From Campylobacter sp. MIT 12-8780 (lineage in GTDB: Bacteria; Campylobacterota; Campylobacteria; Campylobacterales; Campylobacteraceae), in contig NZ_QHLL01000002.1 in the NCBI RefSeq assembly GCF_006864535.1, positions 124,001 through 188,000 of the forward strand: 64,000 bases of DNA, read 5' to 3'. A program made the position numbers and the translations under genes. Shown in pieces: positions 1 through 8,174 of the stretch. Each line of letters opens with the position of its first letter. Position 1 is the stretch's first letter. The notes beneath the pieces were generated by a model. The model worked only from the letters and a program-made list of their open reading frames with translations. It ran no database searches and was not told the origin of the DNA.

Positions 1-745
1 GCTCTTTGCCCTCAAAATCTTTTAAAGAAAAATGACGTTCATAGTCTTTTAAATGATATAAATTTGCATTTAAAACTTGGGCTTTGTATTCATAATTTCG
101 GGCTTGTTTTTCAAGTGTATTTTCATCATCAAGCTTGCTTAAATGCTCTTTTAAGTTGGTGATTTTTTTCAGCACTTGTTTGCTTTTGCTTTCTTTTAGG
201 GCATTGATTTTGAGTTGGTTTTGCTCTTTAAAAGCAAGAGCAAAATATGCTTTAAAGTCTTTGATCTCAAAGGCTTTTTCTTCGATCTTAAAAGGCTTTA
301 AAGGCTCAAGTTTTTGTCCTATTTTTACGCTTCTGTAGGATTTTTCGATATGTCTTAAAGCTTCGATAATGATGTCATTTTCATCGGTGATGATAGCGTT
401 TGTATTTTTGCCTGTAAATTCAAAATAGATTTTGTTTGTAAAGTTTTTGTATGCTTTTTGTATTTGAGTGTGAAAACATAAGACTCTATTATTTTCAAGC
501 ACTTTTATATCTAAAATTTCAGCACCGCTAAAGTATTTTTGAAGCATAAAATCAAATGGGGCATTGTATTTTTTTTCTAAAAGCTTAGCTTCATAAATAG
601 CGCTTTTAAAACGGCTTAGATCAAAAATGAGGCAGAGTTTATTAAACTCAAGCTTAAAAACATTATCATCTATGCGTTTGATAGAATAGAGTTTTTTATA
701 AGCTTTAAGATAATTTGCGATTTGGATTAAAACTTGGTATTTCAT
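1..745 (-). CDS. NFACT-family protein (RqcH/FbpA-like), partial
   Basis: An open minus-strand frame runs from an ATG at 745 off the left edge, so only the N-terminal ~248 residues are visible. It starts MKYQVLIQIANYLK and contains a FEFTGKNTNAIITDEN-type segment followed by a Lys-rich coiled-coil stretch, as in NFACT-N domain proteins (RqcH, FbpA, Rqc2). Family members bind stalled 50S-peptidyl-tRNA complexes in ribosome quality control; older annotations call them fibronectin-binding. C. jejuni has such a gene beside mobA and pldA, matching the neighbours here. The catalytic C-terminus is outside the window. Confidence 0.75.
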   Translation of the reverse strand, partial: MKYQVLIQIANYLKAYKKLYSIKRIDDNVFKLEFNKLCLIFDLSRFKSAIYEAKLLEKKYNAPFDFMLQKYFSGAEILDIKVLENNRVLCFHTQIQKAYKNFTNKIYFEFTGKNTNAIITDENDIIIEALRHIEKSYRSVKIGQKLEPLKPFKIEEKAFEIKDFKAYFALAFKEQNQLKINALKESKSKQVLKKITNLKEHLSKLDDENTLEKQARNYEYKAQVLNANLYHLKDYERHFSLKDFEGKE

Positions 746-752
746 AACTTTA

Positions 753-758
753 ATTATA
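753..758 (-). promoter_or_regulatory. -10 box of the NFACT gene
   Basis: TATAAT on the minus strand lies only 7 bases before the ATG at 745, with no clear Shine-Dalgarno. If it is used, the transcript would be almost leaderless. This is inferred from spacing alone. Confidence 0.4.
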
Positions 759-825
759 GAGTATTTTTTATGTTATTTTAATGTAAAATGTTTAAAATTT
801 CAAAATTTATATTTTAAGGAAAAAA

Positions 826-1410
826 ATGCACTTTGATCTTCAAACTCTGCCTTGTGTGATTTTGTGTGGTGGCAAATCAAGTCGTATGGGGCAAGATAAG
901 TGTTTTTTGCCTTTTCATAATCAAAGCTTGATTGAATTTCAATTTTCAAGGCTTAGCAGGCTTTTTCAAAGCTGTTTTCTTTCGTGCAAAGAGGATAAAT
1001 TTAAGGCTCATTTTAAACAACTTATTTTTGATAAAAAGCTTGAAGGTGTGGAGTTTTCGCCTATGCTTGCACTTTTTAGTGTGCTTGATTATTTTAAAGA
1101 TACTTTTGTTTTTGTGATCAGTGTTGATATGCCAAGTATAGAAAAAGAGCACATTACTACTCTTGCAAAGCACCTTGATCAATCCTTAATCATCTTGCCA
1201 CGAAGCAAAGGGTATATCCACGCTTTGTGCGGCTTTTATCATAGTTCTTTATCTAGCAAATGTCTTGAGTTTTTAAAACAAAAAAAACACAAAATTCAAA
1301 GCTTATGCGAGCAAAATGATGCTTTTGTGCTTGATTTTAAGGACGATGAAGCCTTTGTGAATTTAAATGACTTTGAAAGTTATGTAAGATTTAAAAATGA
1401 AATGTTTTAA
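826..1410 (+). CDS. mobA: Molybdenum cofactor guanylyltransferase MobA
   Basis: MobA transfers GMP from GTP to molybdopterin to make the guanine dinucleotide cofactor used by enzymes such as formate and nitrate reductases, in the cytoplasm. The 194-residue product carries the family nucleotide-binding signature near the N-terminus (VILCGGKSSRMGQDK, about residues 11-25) and a VISVDMP segment near residue 98 that fits the metal-binding Asp. Length is normal for MobA. An AAGGAAAAAA stretch precedes the ATG. The end overlaps the pldA start by 14 bases, which suggests translational coupling. Confidence 0.88.
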   Translation: MHFDLQTLPCVILCGGKSSRMGQDKCFLPFHNQSLIEFQFSRLSRLFQSCFLSCKEDKFKAHFKQLIFDKKLEGVEFSPMLALFSVLDYFKDTFVFVISVDMPSIEKEHITTLAKHLDQSLIILPRSKGYIHALCGFYHSSLSSKCLEFLKQKKHKIQSLCEQNDAFVLDFKDDEAFVNLNDFESYVRFKNEMF

Positions 1411-2254
1411 ATTTTTATGCGCTGTGTGTGTAGTTATAAGTTTTGTGAGGGCTGAAACAAGCACAAGATTAGAGCAAAACTTAAGAGAAGAAAGGGACTT
1501 GGCAGTTTTAAATTTACAAAATTATCTTGGCGAGATAAAAAGAGAGAATTTCTTGCAACTCAGCGAGCATGAGGCGAATTATTTTTTACCTTTTTCTTAT
1601 ACTTTTAAAGGCAAATATCCGCGACACAAACGCACTGAAGCGAAATTTCAAATCAGCCTTAAAAAGCCCTTGTTTGAAAATATTTTTGGTTTTGATGAAA
1701 AATTTTATTTTGCTTACACACAAACTGCTTGGTGGCAGCTTTATAAGGACTCTTCGCCTTTTAGAGAGATTAACTATCAGCCTGAATTTTTTGTTTCTGT
1801 GCCACTTTATATAGATCGGTTTGAAAATTTAAAAAATGTCCGCTTATCCTTGCTTCACGAATCAAACGGCAAAGATGATACCGAGCTTCAATCACGCTCA
1901 TGGAATAGAGTGTATATAAGCACTTTGCTTGTTTATGATCGCTTTTTTATCACGCCAAGGTTGTGGTATAGACTGCCTGAAAAAGATGATGATAATAAAG
2001 ACATCACAAGTTATATGGGAAATTTTGATTTGGCTGTGAGTTATTTGGCGAAGGATTATTTTACAAGTGTGCTTGTGAGAAATAACTTGAATTTTAAGCG
2101 AAACAAAGGAGCGTTGCAGTTTGATGCGGGCTTTGATTTTTGGGGGAATGGAGTGTTTTTGTATGTGCAGTATTTTAATGGCTATGGGGAAAGTTTGATT
2201 GATTATAACCGATATTTACACAAGTTTTCTTTAGGTTTTTATATAGCGTATTGA
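1397..2254 (+). CDS. pldA: Outer-membrane phospholipase A
   Basis: OMPLA hydrolyses phospholipid acyl chains at the outer membrane as a calcium-dependent beta-barrel. The 285-residue product starts with a signal peptide (MKCFKFLCAVCVVISFVRA, cleavage near residue 19). It shows the family active-site block LLHESNGKDD with His154 and Ser156, followed by SWNRVY with Asn170; these correspond to the E. coli His142/Ser144/Asn156 triad. Aromatic alternating strands run to the C-terminus. It overlaps mobA by 14 bases and converges on the flagellin gene across a shared terminator. Confidence 0.9.
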   Translation: MKCFKFLCAVCVVISFVRAETSTRLEQNLREERDLAVLNLQNYLGEIKRENFLQLSEHEANYFLPFSYTFKGKYPRHKRTEAKFQISLKKPLFENIFGFDEKFYFAYTQTAWWQLYKDSSPFREINYQPEFFVSVPLYIDRFENLKNVRLSLLHESNGKDDTELQSRSWNRVYISTLLVYDRFFITPRLWYRLPEKDDDNKDITSYMGNFDLAVSYLAKDYFTSVLVRNNLNFKRNKGALQFDAGFDFWGNGVFLYVQYFNGYGESLIDYNRYLHKFSLGFYIAY

Positions 2255-2258
2255 TACA

Positions 2259-2284
2259 AAGCTTGCGAAAAAAGTCGCAAGCTT
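2259..2284. terminator. Bidirectional hairpin between pldA and flagellin
   Basis: A perfect 10-bp stem (AAGCTTGCGA / TCGCAAGCTT) with a 6-base loop lies in the 46-bp gap between two convergent genes. U-runs are weak on both sides. Confidence 0.7.
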
Positions 2285-2300
2285 GAAGCAAAATTTGAAC

Positions 2301-4025
2301 TTATTGTAAGAGTTGAAGCACGTATTGTTGTGATTGATTGGCCTGTGCAAGAGCGTAGCTACCACTTTGAGCGAGTATGTTTTGTTTAGAGAAATTCGCA
2401 CTTTCACTTGCAAAATCCACATCTCGTATGGTGCTTTCAGCTGATTTAACATTAACTTGTGTAGTGCTGATATTAGTTATCGTAACTTCAAGTTGTTGTT
2501 GGACTGAACCTATATCAGCGCGCACTTGATCAAGATTTAAGATCGCAGTTTCAGCTATATCCATTACCGCCATCGCTCCTTTAAGCGTAGTTACACCGGC
2601 TGTGTTATCAGCTATGCCAAGCTCAAGCGTTTTCATTGGTGCATAATTTGATAAACCAGAACCTTGTGAAAAGCCTGATCCTGCTGAAACTTGATAGGCA
2701 TTTGAATATGCAGAGGCGGCTGAGATAAATACACCAATATCACCCAATAAAACAGAATAGTTGTTTCCAGAACCTACAGAAAAACCTGAACCAGCTGAAA
2801 AGCCTGAACCAGCAGTACTCATAAAGCCAGAAATTGATGAAGAGCCTGTGATGATATATCTACTTCCACCCGGATATGCAAAAAAGCCCATAGCATCAGC
2901 CATATTACCTTCGATTTGTCCTTTTGACTCACGTAAAGAAACAGAGCTTTGAGAAACAAAATCCCCAGCACTTACTGTAAAGCCAAAGCCAGTGCCTGAT
3001 ATAGCGATATCTTGTCCGCTGTTTTTAATGAGTGAGAGGCGTCCAAAATTTGAGTATTGGCTGTTAATTACGCCTGAACCTACACCTATACTTCCTTCTA
3101 TAACTATGCCTCTTCCTTCAGTTGAGGTTAAAACGAGCTTGCCATTTGCATCTTTGGCTGCTTGCACGCCTGTAGTATCTTTTACAGCATTGATTGCTGA
3201 TATAAGCTGTCCATTCTCATCAGCTGCTTTATAATCAATCTGTCCTATAACTACGCCATTGATTGAAAAATTAGCACTCGTTTTTCCTTCTTGTATAGGA
3301 TAGGTGCCATAAGTTTGCACGGTAAAGCTTGCACGAACACCTGTTTTATCAGCGACTCTGTTGATCTCTTCAGCCAAAGCTCCAACACCTGTGCCAACGC
3401 TATATGAAATTTGAATTTCAGCAAAGTCAAAGTCATCAACGCCATTATAATTTAAAATCGTCATATTTGCAGGTCCTGAAGCAGTGATAGTTGCTCCTGT
3501 TTCAAACCTTGTTACACCGATCTTTGAGCTTTGAGTTGAGCCTATAGTTGCTTTTATAGTTTGATTTGAGCTTGAGCCGATTTGAAATTCTTGGTTGATA
3601 AAGCCACCTGATAGGAGTTGTTTGCCATTAAAAACGGTGGTATTAGCGATATTGTCAAGTTCTTCCATAAGGCGGTTGATATCAGCTTGAAGCATATTTC
3701 TTGTTTTAAGACTTTGCCCATCTTGTGCAGCTTGTGTTGCTTTAGTCTTAATCATATCTAAGATTTTTACCTGCTCGTCCATCGCTTTATCAGCGGTGGC
3801 AAGTATACCTATGGCGTCATTGCCGTTGTTGATAGCTTGTCCTAGCGTAGAAGCTTGAGAGCGAAGCTGATCAGCGATGGCTAAACCTGAAGCATCATCT
3901 TTGGCTGAGTTGATCCTAAGCCCTGTGCTTAACCTGTTAAGAGAATTGTCAAGTGCGTTAGAAGTCATATTTAACGCATTGTGAGCATTAAGCGAACCAA
4001 TGTTCGTGTTTATTCTTAAACTCAT
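2301..4025 (-). CDS. flaB: Flagellin (FlaB-type by promoter)
   Basis: Major flagellar filament subunit, 574 residues. The ATG at 4025 ([17 protein letters not shown]) is chosen over an in-frame ATG 15 bases upstream because GGATTT lies just before it. The conserved D0/D1 N-terminus runs to about residue 170 and the C-terminus ends with the usual coiled coil and QQYVLQLLQ. The central domain is Ser/Thr/Gly rich, with repeated GSGFS units around residues 400-460, the kind of surface region that is O-glycosylated with nonulosonates in Campylobacter. Its promoter is a sigma-54 type, as for C. jejuni flaB. No second flagellin lies beside it, so the flaB name rests on the promoter; it could be the organism's only flagellin or have a partner elsewhere. 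Confidence 0.85.
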   Translation of the reverse strand: MSLRINTNIGSLNAHNALNMTSNALDNSLNRLSTGLRINSAKDDASGLAIADQLRSQASTLGQAINNGNDAIGILATADKAMDEQVKILDMIKTKATQAAQDGQSLKTRNMLQADINRLMEELDNIANTTVFNGKQLLSGGFINQEFQIGSSSNQTIKATIGSTQSSKIGVTRFETGATITASGPANMTILNYNGVDDFDFAEIQISYSVGTGVGALAEEINRVADKTGVRASFTVQTYGTYPIQEGKTSANFSINGVVIGQIDYKAADENGQLISAINAVKDTTGVQAAKDANGKLVLTSTEGRGIVIEGSIGVGSGVINSQYSNFGRLSLIKNSGQDIAISGTGFGFTVSAGDFVSQSSVSLRESKGQIEGNMADAMGFFAYPGGSRYIITGSSSISGFMSTAGSGFSAGSGFSVGSGNNYSVLLGDIGVFISAASAYSNAYQVSAGSGFSQGSGLSNYAPMKTLELGIADNTAGVTTLKGAMAVMDIAETAILNLDQVRADIGSVQQQLEVTITNISTTQVNVKSAESTIRDVDFASESANFSKQNILAQSGSYALAQANQSQQYVLQLLQ

Positions 4026-4060
4026 TTTAAATCCTTTCAAAATATTGCTTAGCCCTCTTA

Positions 4061-4078
4061 AAGCAAGAAGTGTTCCAA
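4061..4078 (-). promoter_or_regulatory. Sigma-54 promoter of the flagellin gene
   Basis: The minus strand reads TTGGAACACTTCTTGCTT, with GG at 4076-4075 and GC at 4064-4063 separated by exactly 10 bases. This fits the -24/-12 RpoN consensus and places the transcript start about 25 bases before the flagellin start codon. Confidence 0.85.
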
Positions 4079-4201
4079 CTTTTAATTTTATGCCTAAAAT
4101 AAGGAATTTGAAAGGGATATAACAAAGTGCAGTATAAGCAAAATATAAATAGAATTTGATTTTTTAAATTAAATTGGTGTAAAAAAATAAAATAGATTAA
4201 A

Positions 4202-4232
4202 AAAAAAGTCAAGCCTTAGACTTGACTTTTTT
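4202..4232. terminator. Strong hairpin terminator downstream of the maf operon
   Basis: A 12-bp perfect stem (AAAAAAGTCAAG / CTTGACTTTTTT) with a 7-base loop has a long T-run in both directions. It closes the maf operon before the flagellin promoter. Confidence 0.85.
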
Positions 4233-4377
4233 AAGCAATATTTTGAAAAGATTCAATCTCTATATCGGCAAAGTGAAAATTAACTTGAGTGTTTTTGAAA
4301 ATATTTTTGAATTTAAGCAAGTTGTTTTGTAGTTTATTTGTTGTATGGATTGCAAGCCGTGTAAATATGGCTTGCAA
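4231..4377 (-). CDS. Small hypothetical protein, 48 codons, TTG start
   Basis: An open frame of 48 codons begins with TTG at 4377, with AAAAGGG five bases upstream, and stops at the edge of the terminator at 4231. It begins 11 bases after the maf stop, so it would be the last gene of that operon. The product starts MQAIFTRLAIHTTNK and ends DIEIESFQNIA; I do not recognise it. The start codon lies inside a 10-bp stem (4349-4378) that could hide it. The frame might be fortuitous. Confidence 0.4.
   Translation of the reverse strand: MQAIFTRLAIHTTNKLQNNLLKFKNIFKNTQVNFHFADIEIESFQNIA
4262..4288 (-). promoter_or_regulatory. Sigma-28-like promoter sequence
   Basis: The minus strand reads TCAAGTTA, 11 bases, then GCCGATAT. 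This is close to the FliA consensus TAAAGTTT-N11-GCCGATAA in sequence and spacing. It lies inside the small ORF and points at the flagellin gene, but a strong terminator (4202-4232) is in between. It may be real or coincidental. Confidence 0.4.
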
Positions 4378-4378
4378 T
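4349..4378. repeat. Inverted repeat over the small-ORF start
   Basis: A 10-bp perfect stem (ATTGCAAGCC / GGCTTGCAAT) with a 10-base loop. There is no T-run, so it is a poor terminator. It overlaps the predicted TTG start of the 48-codon ORF. Confidence 0.6.
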
Positions 4379-4388
4379 GAAACCCTTT

Positions 4389-6290
4389 TTATAAAAGCTT
4401 TCTTTTTTCCAAAGCTTCTCTTAAAGGCACGATATCAGCTTTCATCTTTTCTTCCATAATACTTAAAAAATCAATGATTTCTTCAAGCCAAGCTTCATGA
4501 GAGAAAATCCACGCCATAAGCTTGTTTTGTCGTTCGCCTTCGTTGTTGAAATTTTGGACATAAAGAGGAGCTGATTGAAGTTCTTGATGAAACAAGCTTG
4601 GTCCTAAGAGTTCTTTAAAATAAAGCGTTTTTTTGCTATCAAAGGCTTTTTTGATCTCATCAATACTTTTATTTATATCATCAAGCGTGCTTTTTTGCAC
4701 ACCTCTGGTAAGTCCTTGAAGCTGTTTTTGAATTTTTTTAGATTTTTTGATAAATCTTTGACTTGTTCGCATACCCTTTTTGATCTTTTCATATGCTTTA
4801 AGCATATATTCATTGCTTTCTTTGCGGCTTGGTTTTTGAAGCTTTGGTAAGCGTTTTTTTACTTCTTTGCTTAAAAACTGCTCGCAAGCTTCTTTAAAAG
4901 GCATTTCTATGCTTCCTTCTATCCTTGCTCCACCTTCAGTGCAGTTGTAAAACTTTACATCTTTTGGTTGTTTGGCGATGAGGTTTTCAAAGAAGCCTTT
5001 AAAGAGCATCCATACTTCACTGGTTTTAACCTCGCCCTTGCCCCCATAAGCTGTAACTTTAAGATCATCTCTTTTTTTGCTTTTTGCGCTTGCACCAAAT
5101 TTGGCAAACATATAATCATCTGGGTGTGATTTACCCTCTTCGTTATAAGCTAAATCCTGTCCTATAAAAAAAAGATTTTTATAGCCAAGCATTATACCAA
5201 GTTCGTGAGCCATATTCATCACGCTCATTCCACCGCCTAAATAGCCAAAATCCTTAAGATCAAGATAACTTGAATACGCAAGATTTCTTTGGGTAAGCAT
5301 ATAAGTTCTTTTGTTTCTTTCAAGATTTTTAATCGTATTTGGGTGTGTTAGAACAAAAAGTATGAAGAGTATATTTTTATCAAATTCGCCAAAATCGTTA
5401 TCAAAAAGCTTTGAAGTGTTTGTAACCCTTTCCAAAGACAAAACATAATCTGGTTTTATGCCTTGTTTGTGAAGTAAAGCATAAGAGCTATCAGCGCAAA
5501 AGATCACGGCATTATCTTTGTATTTTTTAAGTAAGTCAAATTGTTTGCTTAAACTTGGTCCAGTAGCTACAAAGATAGCGTTTTTGCCTTTGTTTTTGCG
5601 TTTTTTAAGCAGTTCTTTAAAAGTAGGGTGTGTAAGCATATAGGGTAAATTTAAAGTAAAGTTTTCTATGCCCATGAGTGCATCGGCTGGATCGTTGCCA
5701 TGCTTTAGGGTAACTGATCGAATGGCTTGCAAGTTGATTTCGTTGATATGTTTGAGTTCTTTGCTTTGATTTTCATAATATGCACAATGAATACGCAAGT
5801 TATATAGTTTTAAAAACAACACCACGCCTTGCAAAGAAAAAATATCTGTAGCTAGGTTAAAATCATAATTTTGAGTATAAATGATGATAATTTGTCCTTT
5901 TAAAAGGGCTTCGCTAAAATCAATGAGATTAAAAGCCATATAAATAAGCTCAAGTTCTTTTTCAAAAATAACAATGCGTCTGTGCTTTTCATTTTGTGCT
6001 AAAACCTTGTATAAAATGCCATTACCCATGCCATAAAAAAACAAGGCATCATAACGTTTAAACTCGTCCTTAAAAGGCTCTAAGCTTTCTTCAAGCTCGC
6101 GAAGTGGTGCTTGATACATTTTTCTTTGTGTTTGCAGATCAATGATGTTAGTATTTAAAGTGTCTTTAGGATCAAATTCGTATTTGAATTTATGCACGAC
6201 TTTTATCTTTAAAAGCTCATCTTTAAGTTCTTTGTAAGATACGCCTTTTAAAGCATCAATGTTCTTTTCAAATAAAGTTGTTTGTTGCAT
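4389..6290 (-). CDS. Motility accessory factor (Maf), putative flagellin glycosyltransferase
   Basis: Maf proteins (MAF_flag10/DUF115 family) are needed to transfer pseudaminic or legionaminic acid from the CMP-sugar to flagellin in the cytoplasm. The 633-residue product shows the family order: FFYGMGNGIL near 85, VATGPSLSKQ near 241-250, FCADSSYALL near 264, IGQDLAY near 376-382 followed by SHPDDY, GGARIEGSIEMPFKE further on, and a Lys/Glu-rich helical C-terminus. It lies closest to the flagellin, the position of pseE in C. jejuni, but I cannot assign sugar specificity. The next maf starts 9 bases upstream in the same operon. Confidence 0.9.
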   Translation of the reverse strand: MQQTTLFEKNIDALKGVSYKELKDELLKIKVVHKFKYEFDPKDTLNTNIIDLQTQRKMYQAPLRELEESLEPFKDEFKRYDALFFYGMGNGILYKVLAQNEKHRRIVIFEKELELIYMAFNLIDFSEALLKGQIIIIYTQNYDFNLATDIFSLQGVVLFLKLYNLRIHCAYYENQSKELKHINEINLQAIRSVTLKHGNDPADALMGIENFTLNLPYMLTHPTFKELLKKRKNKGKNAIFVATGPSLSKQFDLLKKYKDNAVIFCADSSYALLHKQGIKPDYVLSLERVTNTSKLFDNDFGEFDKNILFILFVLTHPNTIKNLERNKRTYMLTQRNLAYSSYLDLKDFGYLGGGMSVMNMAHELGIMLGYKNLFFIGQDLAYNEEGKSHPDDYMFAKFGASAKSKKRDDLKVTAYGGKGEVKTSEVWMLFKGFFENLIAKQPKDVKFYNCTEGGARIEGSIEMPFKEACEQFLSKEVKKRLPKLQKPSRKESNEYMLKAYEKIKKGMRTSQRFIKKSKKIQKQLQGLTRGVQKSTLDDINKSIDEIKKAFDSKKTLYFKELLGPSLFHQELQSAPLYVQNFNNEGERQNKLMAWIFSHEAWLEEIIDFLSIMEEKMKADIVPLREALEKRKLL

Positions 6291-6299
6291 ATCTTCTCC

Positions 6300-8174
6300 T
6301 TAAATAGTATATTCTTTTATGCATTCTAAAATGGCATTGTTTTGTGTATAGATATATTCACCTAGTTCGATAAAAAATCGTCCTTGCGTTTCTAAAAAAA
6401 GGATTAAAAGCTCTTTTTCTTCGTGTTCGTTTTTGCTCATCACGCTTTCAAGGCGGACAAGTTCGCATTCATTGTGAAAATACACAGCATGCAAGGTTTC
6501 AGTAAAAATAACCTTTTGTTTAAGCACTTGAATGAGTTTTAAAAGTCTTTCTTTTGACTTTTTTAAAGCCTCAAAATCAAGCTTTTCAAAAACATAATCC
6601 CTTGGCAACAAGCTCTGCAAAAGCTCAAGTTCTTTTTTAATCTCTTCAAGAAAGTCATCAGCTTTTTTTACCTTTGCCTGCAAATCTTCTTTGCTTTGCT
6701 TAAGTAGCGCTTTAGCCTTGTTTTCATCATATCTTGGTGGCATGGCAAAGGGTTTTTGCACATTTTCTTTTAAAAGTGTTTCGCAAAGCTCTTTAAAAGG
6801 TCTTTCTATGCTTCCTTTGATGTGTGCGCCGCCTTCAGTGGCGTTATAAGTGTTTATACCAAGCTTAAGCTTGCTTAGTGCTATATCACTTTCTAAAGCG
6901 TGTCTAAATAAATTCCAAGTGATTTGTGTTCTTACTTGTCCTTTTTGTCCATATGCAAGCGTGTAAAGATCACGCCTTTGATCGCTTTCAAACTCAGCTC
7001 CATGCTGATAGTCTTTTGGGTGTGAGCTGCCATCATCAGCGTATGCTAAATCTTGTCCTATAAAAATGATATTTTCATGCCTTAAAGCTGCTGCGAGCTC
7101 GTATGCCATATTTGCCACGCTATGTCCTACACCTAAGTAACCAAACTCATCAAGCCCTAAACTTACTGCAAAAAGCAAAGGGCGAGAAACGATCATATAA
7201 TTTCTGTTATTTTTTTCAAGGTATTTTGTAGCGTTTTTATCCACCACTGAAGTAAGGATAAATAAAATCCCATCATCAAATTCTTTAAAATCATTATTAA
7301 AAAATTCAGCCGTAAAATCCGTGCGTTCAAGCATAAAAACAAAGTCCGGTTTAATGCCATTTTTAGCAAGTATAGGATAAGCAGAATCCGCACACATAAT
7401 GCTTGCTTTATTTGCATATTCTTTAAGCAAAGGTAGTTGCTTACTTAAACTTGGTCCGGTTGAGACAATGATAGCATTTTTAACCTGTTTAAATCTTTGT
7501 TTTAAGAAAGCTTTGAAAATACCGTGCCTTAACATCTTAGGAAGATTAATCAAGATATTTTTAATACCAATGATAGAATCAAGCGGATCATTTCCTCTTT
7601 TTAAAAAGCTAAATTTGATCTGCTCTATGAGTTCTTGATGAATTTTTTCTATCTCATTTTTATAATGCTTTTCATAAAATTCACATTGAATATGAAAATT
7701 ATAAGTTTTAAGTGAAGTTTCTATATCAGGATAAGCAAAAAGAGTTTGAAATTGCGCTGGATTAAGGTTTGGTGTATAAAATAATATCAACCTTTCTTGT
7801 TCTATATCCTTGCTAAAATCAAGCTCTTGCAAAGCAAGGTAAAAAAGCTCAAGTTCGCTTTCAAAGACGATAATTCTTTTATGCTTTTTGTTTTTAAGTA
7901 AATATTTAAGCAAGATACCATTACCAAGCCCGTAAAAAAACATCACAGGATATTTTGCAAAGTTTTGATCAAAATACTCTTTTTTTTCTTTAAAATGAGC
8001 CTCAAAGTCTTCATACACAAGCTCATTTTCTGGCAAAAAGATAAGTTTTTTCCCTTCATTTTTAAATTTCACAAGTTTTGAAATTTGCCTTAACATCACA
8101 CTCAAAGGCTGATCGACTCTAAAAATAGCGTTGAGGTTTTGAGTAAAAGTCTTGTTTAGTAAAACATGAGGCAT
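6300..8174 (-). CDS. Motility accessory factor (Maf) paralogue
   Basis: A 624-residue Maf protein with FFYGLGNGILLKYLL near residue 80, VSTGPSLSKQLPLL near 240, MCADSAYPILAKNGIKPDFVF, IGQDLAYADDGSSHPKDY and EGGAHIKGSIERPFKE. These are the conserved blocks of the sialic-acid-transferase-like DUF115 domain. The ATG at 8174 overlaps the end of the upstream maf by 19 bases, so translation is probably coupled. It is more like the 8156-10159 gene than the 4389 gene around the IGQDLAYADDGSSHPKDYQH block, suggesting more recent duplication. Sugar donor and target sites are unknown. Confidence 0.9.
   Translation of the reverse strand: MPHVLLNKTFTQNLNAIFRVDQPLSVMLRQISKLVKFKNEGKKLIFLPENELVYEDFEAHFKEKKEYFDQNFAKYPVMFFYGLGNGILLKYLLKNKKHKRIIVFESELELFYLALQELDFSKDIEQERLILFYTPNLNPAQFQTLFAYPDIETSLKTYNFHIQCEFYEKHYKNEIEKIHQELIEQIKFSFLKRGNDPLDSIIGIKNILINLPKMLRHGIFKAFLKQRFKQVKNAIIVSTGPSLSKQLPLLKEYANKASIMCADSAYPILAKNGIKPDFVFMLERTDFTAEFFNNDFKEFDDGILFILTSVVDKNATKYLEKNNRNYMIVSRPLLFAVSLGLDEFGYLGVGHSVANMAYELAAALRHENIIFIGQDLAYADDGSSHPKDYQHGAEFESDQRRDLYTLAYGQKGQVRTQITWNLFRHALESDIALSKLKLGINTYNATEGGAHIKGSIERPFKELCETLLKENVQKPFAMPPRYDENKAKALLKQSKEDLQAKVKKADDFLEEIKKELELLQSLLPRDYVFEKLDFEALKKSKERLLKLIQVLKQKVIFTETLHAVYFHNECELVRLESVMSKNEHEEKELLILFLETQGRFFIELGEYIYTQNNAILECIKEYTI

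Noticed and set aside
2761-2952. Pro/Glu-rich plus-strand ORF within the flagellin.
   Set aside because: It is the antisense image of the GSGFS repeats in flagellin.
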